Part shown: positions 1 through 4,438 of the stretch, piece after piece
Layout: each line of letters opens with the position of its first letter
How positions within the stretch are numbered: position 1 is the first letter of the stretch
Assembly: GCA_003162115.1 (NCBI GenBank)
Contig: PMMV01000053.1
Location: 3,487 to 9,283 of the forward strand
Length of the DNA stretch: 5,797 bases
Direction of reading: 5' to 3'
Source: Methanobacterium sp.
Lineage (GTDB): Archaea; Methanobacteriota; Methanobacteria; Methanobacteriales; Methanobacteriaceae
Notes under the pieces: model-generated
What the model saw: only the letters and a program-made list of their open reading frames with translations
What the model was told of the DNA's origin: nothing
Databases searched by the model: none
Made by a program: the position numbers and the translations under genes

Positions 1-194
1 AATTTATATTCTATCCATATGGGACATATAGGACAATTACAACCTGTTTTATTAAGATCACATATACTAATTCCCCTTGAACAGAATAGGTGTTCATCAT
101 GGTCTTTCATACATTTATTATAGATTGGACATTCAAGACATTGACATTTCTCAATGTTTTCACCGGTATTTGGAACAATTTTATTATCTGCCAT
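1..194 (-). CDS. DUF2769-type cysteine-rich protein, 3' end cut by window edge
   Basis: The frame opens with ATG at 194 and runs off the left edge after 64 codons without a stop, so the C-terminus is missing. Nine cysteines are visible at residues 17, 19, 22, 28, 38, 45, 52, 54 and 57. They form two CxCxxC clusters, each followed by Pro, flanking a central FCSRG segment (37-41). This pattern matches my memory of the small archaeal DUF2769 family, whose function is unknown; metal or Fe-S binding is an inference from the cysteine spacing. There is no signal peptide or membrane segment. The start is supported by AAGGATC (minus-strand sense) about 4 bases upstream and by TATA-like sequence 40-60 bp upstream. 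The gene diverges from the Rieske gene across a 407-bp gap. Family members are usually little longer than this, so probably only a few residues are lost. Confidence 0.8.
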   Translation of the reverse strand, partial: MADNKIVPNTGENIEKCQCLECPIYNKCMKDHDEHLFCSRGISICDLNKTGCNCPICPIWIEYK

Positions 195-228
195 ATAAGA
201 TCCTTTTACTTATTTTTTCAAGGTATAG

Positions 229-262
229 TAAACAAATTTATTCGGTTCTGAAAATATATTTG
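229..262 (-). promoter_or_regulatory. Probable promoter of the DUF2769-type gene
   Basis: Read on the minus strand, AATAAATTT (around 234-242) is preceded by a purine-containing stretch that could act as a BRE. It lies about 45 bp before the ATG at 194. A second candidate, AAATATATTT (about 249-258), is 60 bp upstream. Either would place the transcript start close to the gene, as expected of an archaeal TATA promoter. The choice between them is a guess. Confidence 0.35.
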
Positions 263-541
263 GGGATACATCCTGTAACACTAACTGATTTATAAAGATT
301 AAATTGATTCAAATCATGTCATAATATTATTAATAGCTCAATTTTTTATATAACATCAAAATATGGTTCAAAAGGAAAAATTTGAGTTTTGACATTTTAT
401 ACATCTTAAATCACCTTATTACATTTATGTACACCATAAATTATAAATCTTCTTGATATAAAATTATAAACAGAATATATTTTCAGATGATAATCAAATG
501 GAATTAATATAAATTAATAGAATCCCATTTTGAAATTAAAC

Positions 542-552
542 AAATATTTAAG
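542..552 (+). promoter_or_regulatory. Probable TATA box of the Rieske gene
   Basis: AAATATTTAAG, preceded by an A-rich stretch that could serve as BRE, lies about 50 bp before the ATG at 602. This would put transcription start near 573, with a leader of about 30 bases that includes the G8 tract at 586-593. It is assigned by position and composition only. Confidence 0.4.
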
Positions 553-585
553 TAAATTCCATATAATCGTCAATTTTTATGTATT

Positions 586-593
586 GGGGGGGG
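586..593 (+). promoter_or_regulatory. G8 homopolymer in the ribosome-binding-site position
   Basis: Eight consecutive G lie exactly eight bases before the ATG at 602, where a GGAGGTGA-like Shine-Dalgarno would be expected. G:C and G:U pairing with the 16S tail could make it functional, but a pure G run is unusual in this AT-rich setting. Its length may be variable or miscalled. Its position supports 602 as the original start of the Rieske gene. Confidence 0.5.
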
Positions 594-601
594 AATTAAT
601 A

Positions 602-651
602 ATGAGTATAGTGGAAATTTTTTAAATAAGGATGAGTTAAATGATGGTGAA
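602..651 (+). other. Displaced N-terminus of the Rieske gene (frameshift at T6)
   Basis: ATG at 602, eight bases after the G8 tract, begins MSIVEIF and then hits TAA at 623-625. In the frame of the Rieske ORF, the bases from 622 onward read LNKDELNDGE directly into its first Met at 652. The family typically starts with a short beta strand followed by a K-D-E-L-x-x-G-E segment, so the two pieces together form one normal N-terminus. The break sits in the T run at 618-623. One extra T, two fewer T, or a -1 ribosomal slip on TTT before TAA would each restore one frame. Removing two T gives the spacing closest to what I recall for relatives. A homopolymer sequencing error is as likely as a real mutation. 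Confidence 0.75.
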
Positions 652-954
652 ATGAGAATGGTAAATATCGAAGGCCGTGAAATCATGATAGCCAGAGTGG
701 GAGATAGCTACTATGCTTCTGACAATAGATGTCCACATATGGGTGGTAATTTATCCATGGGAAAATTGGAAGGAACTGTTGTTACCTGTCCAAGACATCA
801 CAGTCAATTCGACCTCACAGATGGTCATGTAATACGTTGGACAGACTGGGGTGGTATTAAATTATCTTTAGGTAAAGTTTTGAAGTCTCCTAGAAATCTT
901 AAAACTTATGATGTTATAATAGATAGGGATACACTCCTGGTTGATTTACAATAG
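652..954 (+). CDS. Rieske [2Fe-2S] ferredoxin-like protein (N-terminus frameshifted)
   Basis: This is a small soluble electron-transfer protein of the Rieske type. The two cluster-binding motifs are present: C27-P-H29 and C46-P-R-H49, counted from the Met at 652. The first is followed by MGGNLS and the second by HSQFDL, both typical of stand-alone Rieske ferredoxins and of ferredoxin components of non-heme dioxygenases. The rest continues as the usual beta-sandwich to residue 100, with no membrane anchor and no oxygenase catalytic domain. In this reading frame the first ATG is at 652 and has no well-placed ribosome binding site; TGA of another frame overlaps it as ATGA. The genuine start is probably ATG 602, separated by a frameshift in a T run. 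With that part the protein would be about 116 residues, normal for the family. The physiological partner is unknown, and no oxygenase or reductase gene is nearby. If the frameshift is real, the protein lacks its first beta strand or is not made. Confidence 0.9.
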   Translation: MRMVNIEGREIMIARVGDSYYASDNRCPHMGGNLSMGKLEGTVVTCPRHHSQFDLTDGHVIRWTDWGGIKLSLGKVLKSPRNLKTYDVIIDRDTLLVDLQ

Positions 955-1299
955 AATCAAATTTTATTGAAAAACCTAATTGTAGAATTTAATTTTACTT
1001 AAATGTTATTGATGAAGTTATAATTCTCAAAAAATCGAAAAATTATTGCTAACATTATCAGTCTCTTGTAACTTAATAAAAATCTATTAAAGAAGGTTTT
1101 TGTTATCAGTATGAATAAACAGAGATGTGATATAAACGATTTATTGTTGAAAATCGTAGCTATCTGGTATAATTTTATATTATGTTTATTTTGTTATTGA
1201 AATTCTCATTTTTAATAATGAAAATGATATGTTATGTAATAACCAATGATCTGAAACTGATAAATTTGGGTCATAAGGAAAATAAAGGAAGAAATTAAG
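955..1299. other. Intergenic region with two hairpins, no convincing gene
   Basis: A 345-bp AT-rich gap between the convergent Rieske and 1300-1635 genes. A 29-codon plus-strand frame (1111-1200) exists, but with a poorly placed purine stretch and no recognisable product. Two perfect 7-bp stems with 8-base loops are present: ACGATTT/AAATCGT (1136-1142/1151-1157) and TCATTTT/AAAATGA (1206-1212/1221-1227). They may be 3'-end structures for one of the flanking transcripts. On the minus strand the sequence just after the stop at 1300 is pyrimidine-rich, which suits archaeal U-tract termination. Confidence 0.5.
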
Positions 1300-1635
1300 T
1301 TATGAAAGCTCTTTACCATTCCAATTTAGTTTAATGTATATTAAAATACTTTTAGCGATTCCTAATCTCTTAATCTTATTGAAAATATCCACATCGTCTA
1401 TTATATCCAAACTAGCGTAAGTGATATTGTCTTTGGCAGTTTCAAGCATGCTTTTTTCATTTGAATCTTTCAGGCTGTCTATAACAATATCTAATCTATT
1501 AATGGTATTCATTAATTCATAATTTACATTTCCAATATCTATTACCTCTTTAGTGGATTCAATCATAATGTCCATTACACCATCTATGCTTTCAATTAAT
1601 TCATTCAACTCAATTAAAACGCTATCGTAGTCCAT
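1300..1635 (-). CDS. Hypothetical protein, helical, 111 residues
   Basis: I do not recognise this family. The protein is rich in Ile, Leu, Asp and Glu. Hydrophobic residues recur every three to four positions over residues 5-90, which suggests a helical bundle or coiled coil. It is acidic except for a basic stretch at 87-108 (K87, K89, R90, K95, K102, K108). There are no cysteines, no signal peptide and no obvious transmembrane segment; the best hydrophobic stretch, about 91-103, is short. Start ATG 1635 is supported by AGGA four bases upstream and by an AT-rich TATA-like stretch at about 1669-1684. It diverges from the small membrane protein at 1888 across 252 bp. The gene looks real from its length in this stop-rich DNA, its ribosome binding site and its promoter. 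It might be a lineage-restricted methanogen protein, but function cannot be assigned. Confidence 0.7.
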   Translation of the reverse strand: MDYDSVLIELNELIESIDGVMDIMIESTKEVIDIGNVNYELMNTINRLDIVIDSLKDSNEKSMLETAKDNITYASLDIIDDVDIFNKIKRLGIAKSILIYIKLNWNGKELS

Positions 1636-1668
1636 TATATCCTGCTTAGGTATTTTTTTCTCAAATTC

Positions 1669-1684
1669 ATTAAATATAATTTAA
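1669..1684 (-). promoter_or_regulatory. Probable TATA region of the 1300-1635 gene
   Basis: On the minus strand this reads TAAATTATATTTAAT, 34-49 bp before the ATG at 1635. That is the expected place for an archaeal TATA box serving a short leader. Local sequence is AT-rich throughout, so the assignment rests on position. Confidence 0.35.
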
Positions 1685-1822
1685 AATTTCTCGTTATCAT
1701 ATTTCATACTATAATTACTCAAGAAAAGTATTTAAGATCCCCTTTTCGATTATTATTATAAATCAAAATAATCTTATTTAAGGGAATCATATCTTATTTT
1801 TTGTTATAATATTAGAATAAAT

Positions 1823-1863
1823 GACATTTTTATGTATAAACATAAATTTAAATAATAAATGTC
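1823..1863 (+). promoter_or_regulatory. Promoter with TATA box inside a palindrome, upstream of the small membrane protein
   Basis: TTTATGT (1829-1835) and ACATAAA (1840-1846) form a perfect inverted repeat with a four-base centre. The TATAAA at 1835-1840 spans that centre and lies about 50 bp before the ATG at 1888. A second, wider pair, GACATTT (1823-1829) and AAATGTC (1857-1863), encloses it. This looks like a TATA box overlapped by a possible operator. A stem in the leader RNA is less likely, since most of it would lie upstream of the predicted transcript start near 1864. Confidence 0.45.
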
Positions 1864-1887
1864 TTATAAAAAACAATTGGTGTTTAA

Positions 1888-2055
1888 ATGGCGAATTTAA
1901 CAGTTAATATACTATATGTAATTTTATTCGTAGCAATTATAGTCTTTTTAGATTTTAAATATTTTAGATATGAGTTTTTAAAACGTTTGATAGTTAATAT
2001 ACTAGTTGTTTTAGTGGCTGTTGCTTTCTATTACTTGTTTTTAATTAATTTATAA
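1888..2055 (+). CDS. Small two-helix membrane protein, 55 residues
   Basis: ATG 1888 to TAA 2053-2055 encodes 55 residues. Residues 6-21 and about 34-53 are strongly hydrophobic (Val, Ile, Leu, Phe, Ala). They are separated by a short polar loop at 22-33 with D22, K24, R27, E29, K32 and R33, so a helical hairpin in the cytoplasmic membrane is expected. The start is supported by TTGGTG about five bases upstream, matching the archaeal Shine-Dalgarno, and by a TATA box around 1835-1840. No transport motif, catalytic residue or toxin signature can be named. It faces the decayed hydrolase convergently and diverges from the 1300-1635 gene. I have a vague memory of similar short proteins in Methanobacterium, but none with a function. 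That the reading frame is a real gene is inferred from its ribosome binding site, promoter and coherent membrane pattern. Confidence 0.7.
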   Translation: MANLTVNILYVILFVAIIVFLDFKYFRYEFLKRLIVNILVVLVAVAFYYLFLINL

Positions 2056-2056
2056 A

Positions 2057-2090
2057 ATGAAGAATGATTTTATTAACTATTAAGCTTCAT
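2057..2090. terminator. Possible bidirectional 3'-end stem
   Basis: ATGAAG (2057-2062) and CTTCAT (2085-2090) are inverted repeats immediately after the stop of the small membrane protein and immediately after the stop of the opposing hydrolase remnant. The 22-base spacer is AT-rich with short T runs. The position between convergent genes suggests transcript ends, but the stem is weak. Confidence 0.25.
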
Positions 2091-2094
2091 GTTT

Positions 2095-2425
2095 TCAATC
2101 GTTGATGGCTTGATACACAGAGGTCCAAAAATCAAGATATACACCAGAAATTAAGGGAAATTCAATGCGCAATGTCATAAGGATAGCTAATATATCTTCC
2201 TGTGGATCAGACCACCAAGAAGTGCCTAAACTACCATCCCAGCTGAATCTTCCGGGAACTGCAGACATCATCACGCTTAGTGTTTATAGAAACTCCAAAA
2301 CCCCAACCATGACTGTCAAAATAGTCGGGATAAAATGATCCGACTTTCTGATTAGGAGTCAATTGATCATTTGTCATAACCTCAACTGAAAGATGTGACA
2401 AACCAGAAAGAGTCGCAAAAGAATT
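2095..2425 (-). pseudogene. Remnant of a beta-lactamase-family serine hydrolase (C-terminal end)
   Basis: Two overlapping minus-strand frames carry the tail of a class C beta-lactamase-related hydrolase (beta-lactamase Pfam family, COG1680-like). From about 2425 the first reads NSFATLSGLSHLSVEVMTND, followed by QLTP and a GWGFGVSI segment, and then goes out of frame. From about 2266 the second reads SAVPGRFSWDGSLGTSWWSD, continues to VYLDFWTSVYQAIND and stops at TGA (2095-2097). The break falls at GATGATGTCTGCAG (minus-strand sense). Two missing bases there would restore a continuous D-D-V-S-A-V-P, the normal family sequence. The N-terminal two thirds, which should hold the SxxK nucleophile and the YxN motif, are absent: homology ends where the DNA turns into plain AT-rich sequence near 2425. 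Base composition is visibly richer in G and C than its surroundings. It cannot encode an active enzyme. Confidence 0.8.
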
Positions 2426-2448
2426 AAAAATTTTTTTTAATAATTAAA

Positions 2449-2487
2449 TCTGTTGAAATTAATTTAATAATAATCAACTCAAACAGA
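2449..2487. repeat. Imperfect inverted repeat between remnant and next gene
   Basis: TCTGTTGA (2449-2456) can pair with either TCAAC (2474-2478) or AACAGA (2482-2487). It lies downstream of the 2526-2867 gene on the minus strand and is followed in that direction by A/T tracts (around 2426-2440). It may be a transcript end for that gene, but pairing is modest and no T-tract follows directly. Confidence 0.25.
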
Positions 2488-2525
2488 TGACACATTAGAC
2501 TAAATCGAAAAATAGGGGAATACAT

Positions 2526-2867
2526 CTAATACTTTGATTTAGTAGGGTGAGAAAATGTTTTATTATAATATTTTTCGAAGGAAGATTTGTACTTTGATAG
2601 ATTAGATTTATCCTCTTCTTTATCGAAAAATATGGTCATTCCAATAATTACTCGATTATCTTCCTTATCATAGTGGACCTGTATATGAACACCAGGTTCG
2701 GATTTGAAGTGTTCTTGTAATTGGTCTTCAACTAAAAAACAAGATTTTTCGTCACAAAGTTCATCATCATAAAACAATAAAGTTTCAATCCATTCTTTAT
2801 CACTATTTCCTATAGGTTTAACTTTTATCCCTGGTTGCTCACTTATTACTCCTTTGTAATGTAACAT
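2526..2867 (-). CDS. Hypothetical acidic protein, 113 residues
   Basis: I do not recognise this family. The protein is soluble and acidic. Predicted secondary structure from the residue pattern is mixed: strands around 14-19, 27-33, 60-66 and 72-81, and a charged, probably helical C-terminal third (82-103). There are only two cysteines, C38 and C43, in a D-D-E-L-C-D-E-K-S-C segment, with H53, H61 and H65 later. That is too little to claim a metal site. There is no signal peptide or membrane segment. The start is well supported: GGTGA (minus-strand sense, about 2875-2879) lies seven bases before ATG 2867, one of the best ribosome binding sites in the window. It is 161 bp from the preceding same-strand receiver gene, so it probably has its own promoter. 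It is a likely real gene of unknown role. Confidence 0.7.
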   Translation of the reverse strand: MLHYKGVISEQPGIKVKPIGNSDKEWIETLLFYDDELCDEKSCFLVEDQLQEHFKSEPGVHIQVHYDKEDNRVIIGMTIFFDKEEDKSNLSKYKSSFEKYYNKTFSHPTKSKY

Positions 2868-2894
2868 TTAATTTTCACCATATATATTATTGTC

Positions 2895-2990
2895 ATAATG
2901 ATTTATTTACTTTTCATAACTTCTTTGATTATTAAAAGTTTAAAGGAACAAATAGGACTATATTAAATATTATTTTTTTAATTTATACCA
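2895..2990 (-). promoter_or_regulatory. Candidate promoter region of the 2526-2867 gene
   Basis: On the minus strand two TATA-like boxes are visible. GGTATAAATT (about 2981-2990) is the better match but would give a leader near 90 bases. AAGTAAATAAATC (about 2900-2912) would give a short leader. I cannot choose between them from sequence alone. Confidence 0.3.
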
Positions 2991-3028
2991 GAAAATATGA
3001 CTTTTTGAATTTACGTACTTATGGTATC

Positions 3029-3601
3029 CTATTCTGTATTTGATGTATAGGTGAGCCAGAATTTTTTTATTGACTCTACTACATTTTTGTATTCTTCGAA
3101 ATTATTGGGTTTAGTTAGGAAAAGATCAGGATGATATTTTTCGAGATGTTTCACTTTTTCAAAATCATCATTTAAAATAATCACAGGTACATCCTTTATT
3201 ATACTCTTTTTTTTCATAATTTCTTCTAGAACTTCTAAACCCTCCTTTCCTTCTAAAGTAGGAAAATCAAATATTATAATATTTGCTATAGGAAAATCAG
3301 TAAACACCCCTTGTTGGAATATCATTTTTCTGGCTTCTTCCACTGCTCCTGTAAAGCGTATACTTGAAATAAGTTTTGATCGTCCAAAAGATGAAATTAA
3401 TTCATGCATAAATTTGGGATCATTTCCAATTAGCAGAATTTCAACCGGTTCATTTATCTTTTTTGCAAAGTCATTCAAGATCTGTTCAAAATCGTGTTTC
3501 ACAGATGTTTGTATTGCATATACCAATTTTTTTGCTTCCTCTTCATTTAATACATTGCTAAGCAATGTTTCAACAACATTCCAATTATCTGGACTCGTCA
3601 T
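3029..3601 (-). CDS. Degenerate Rcp1-like response-regulator receiver protein
   Basis: It has 190 residues from ATG 3601. An in-frame TTG at 3610 is rejected because GGAG would sit one base from it, whereas it lies ten bases before the ATG. Residues 1-50 form a helical extension of no known family. Residues 52-182 follow the receiver fold in the Rcp1-like subgroup: strand VEILLIGNDP, a glycine-acidic loop with FTDFPIANIIIFDF, EGLEVLEEI, VPVIILNDD, LFLTKP, and the VESIKKFWLTY tail typical of that group. The phosphoacceptor equivalent D112 and lysine K164 of the TKP motif remain. The acidic pair after strand 1 is reduced to one (N60-D61), and the conserved Thr/Ser after strand 4 is N144. Phosphotransfer may therefore be weakened or lost. 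There is no DNA-binding or output domain and no histidine kinase nearby, so it is an orphan likely acting by protein-protein contact. The family is confident; the mechanism is inferred. Confidence 0.85.
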   Translation of the reverse strand: MTSPDNWNVVETLLSNVLNEEEAKKLVYAIQTSVKHDFEQILNDFAKKINEPVEILLIGNDPKFMHELISSFGRSKLISSIRFTGAVEEARKMIFQQGVFTDFPIANIIIFDFPTLEGKEGLEVLEEIMKKKSIIKDVPVIILNDDFEKVKHLEKYHPDLFLTKPNNFEEYKNVVESIKKFWLTYTSNTE

Positions 3602-3628
3602 GGATATCAAACTCCATATAACATTTCT

Positions 3629-3668
3629 TAAAAAGCTAAAAAAACAATTTTCAATTTTTTTAAATGTT
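3629..3668 (-). promoter_or_regulatory. Probable promoter of the receiver gene
   Basis: Minus-strand AT-rich boxes ACATTTAAAAAAATT (about 3653-3667) and CTTTTTAAG (about 3631-3640) lie 30-65 bp before ATG 3601. The first would give a leader of roughly 30 bases that includes the GGAG ribosome binding site at about 3612-3615. Confidence 0.35.
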
Positions 3669-3680
3669 TTATGTACTATA

Positions 3681-3708
3681 GGTTTAGAATCTGTTCTAAC
3701 CGTTTTTT
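3681..3708 (+). repeat. Hairpin with T6 tail, or operator-like dyad
   Basis: GGTTTAGAA (3681-3689) and TTCTAACC (3694-3701) pair over eight base pairs with one bulged T and a TCTG loop, followed by G and six T (3703-3708). On the plus strand it resembles an intrinsic terminator, yet no plus-strand gene precedes it. On the minus strand it lies 80-100 bp before the receiver gene, where it could be a regulator site. A third AACC-like half follows at about 3711-3715. Confidence 0.4.
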
Positions 3709-3846
3709 AAAACCCTTTTATCACCTTTACACGATTTTACATCGATGATTATGCTATTCAATAGTATATTATGTTGATATTTATTATTAAAAATTTCTAT
3801 CTACAGCTAATTAAAAGTCTTTTTAGAAATTGTTTACCCATAATTA

Positions 3847-4044
3847 TTAATTCAGAGTTTTATTCAAGTCTTTGATGATTTGAGTTACTGTTTCATTTAT
3901 ATCATCTATAGGTTTGTTTAATAACCCTATTTGGTTCATTGTTAACTGTATTTCCGATGTCTGACTTAATTCTTGAATTTCTGCTGGCTCTAGTGGTAAG
4001 GTTTTAGCTTTTTCCAAGATAAGATATAATTCAAATTGGTCCAT
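3847..4044 (-). CDS. Hypothetical small protein, 65 residues
   Basis: I do not recognise this family. ATG 4044 is chosen over an in-frame TTG at 4059 because GAGGGA lies seven bases before the ATG, a strong archaeal ribosome binding site. The product is a soluble, Leu/Ile/Gln-rich, mostly helical protein with no cysteine, no histidine and no tryptophan. Helices are expected at about 1-15, 20-30 and 48-65, with prolines at 17 and 20 and again at 45. There is no signal peptide or membrane segment. It is 245 bp upstream of the receiver gene on the same strand and diverges from the TMEM175-family gene. A role as a small partner or regulator is possible, but nothing in the sequence shows it. Confidence 0.6.
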   Translation of the reverse strand: MDQFELYLILEKAKTLPLEPAEIQELSQTSEIQLTMNQIGLLNKPIDDINETVTQIIKDLNKTLN

Positions 4045-4438
4045 GAACTGATCCCTCAAACTCTTTAATGTTCATAAAAATAATATGATCAATTTATTAC
4101 AAGTATCCAATGCTGATTTTTATTGGAAAAAGAAATTTATTCAAAAAAATATAACGAAATTAAAATATTGAAATATATTTTTTTTGTTAAGTTTCTAATT
4201 CATATTAATTTGTTTTTTTGAAAATAGTTCGAAGGTTTGGATCTTTGTATCCAATTATTTTTCTAAGTTTTTGTTAACAAACCATTTTATATCCTCAAAA
4301 TTAGCACTGTATATTAACAAAACTTTTATTAATGAAATGTACTGAATTATTATAAAGAATAAACTAGATATGAGCAGATATTTAATATGATATATTTTGA
4401 GTTGGTGATTAGTTAGCAATTTTCTGGAGATTATTCAA
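4045..4438. other. Divergent intergenic region with dyads and phased A/T tracts
   Basis: A 394-bp gap with no convincing gene in any frame. It contains an A7 (4143-4149), a T8 (4178-4185) and a T7 (4213-4219) with centres about 35 bp apart. It also contains inverted repeats TCCAAT/ATTGGA (4106-4111/4122-4127) and TTGGAT/ATCCAA (4237-4242/4249-4254), and a perfect 12-bp palindrome TTTGTTAACAAA (4270-4281). The direct repeat GTATCCAAT occurs at 4103-4111 and 4247-4255. Promoters for both flanking genes must lie here. A short untranslated RNA on the plus strand is possible but unsupported. Confidence 0.5.
4379..4397 (+). promoter_or_regulatory. Probable TATA region of the TMEM175-family gene
   Basis: TATTTAATATG followed by ATATATTTT lies 42-60 bp before ATG 4439. 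A start of transcription near 4409-4415 would give a leader of about 25-30 bases containing the GGAG at 4426-4429, nine bases from the ATG. Confidence 0.4.

Larger units (their letters stand above)
195..601. other. Divergent intergenic region, no gene seen
   Basis: This is a 407-bp, extremely AT-rich gap between the minus-strand cysteine-rich gene and the plus-strand Rieske gene. Stops are frequent in all frames and I find no small gene with a ribosome binding site. It holds the two outward promoters. An 8-bp inverted repeat, ATGGAATT at 498-505 and AATTCCAT at 555-562, brackets the probable Rieske TATA box at 542-552 and might be an operator. No tRNA-like or other structured RNA was recognised. 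Confidence 0.6.

Noticed and set aside
77..295. 72-codon plus-strand open frame starting at TTG
   Set aside because: It lies largely antisense to the cysteine-rich gene, whose Cys/Pro pattern is clearly the real coding frame. It has no ribosome binding site, and its product has no coherent character.
1111..1200. 29-codon frame in the gap after the Rieske gene
   Set aside because: It has a Cys- and aromatic-rich hydrophobic tail, but the purine stretch is 14 or more bases from the start, a perfect hairpin overlaps it, and nothing supports translation.
2095..2425. Intact serine hydrolase gene using both frames
   Set aside because: Catalytic SxxK and YxN regions are absent upstream of 2425 and a 2-bp shift breaks what remains, so it is a remnant, not a gene.
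3602..3610. TTG start at 3610 for the receiver gene
   Set aside because: The GGAG site is one base from that TTG but ten bases from the ATG at 3601, so the ATG is preferred.
3414..3710. 98-codon plus-strand open frame overlapping the receiver gene
   Set aside because: It is antisense to the receiver gene, which has recognisable receiver motifs and a good ribosome binding site. This frame has no ribosome binding site or domain.
2526..4044. Operon of the three successive minus-strand genes
   Set aside because: Gaps of 161 and 245 bp with internal TATA-like boxes and hairpins argue for separate transcription units.
4045..4059. TTG start at 4059 for the small 3847-4044 gene
   Set aside because: The GAGGGA ribosome binding site overlaps the region after that TTG and is correctly spaced for the ATG at 4044.
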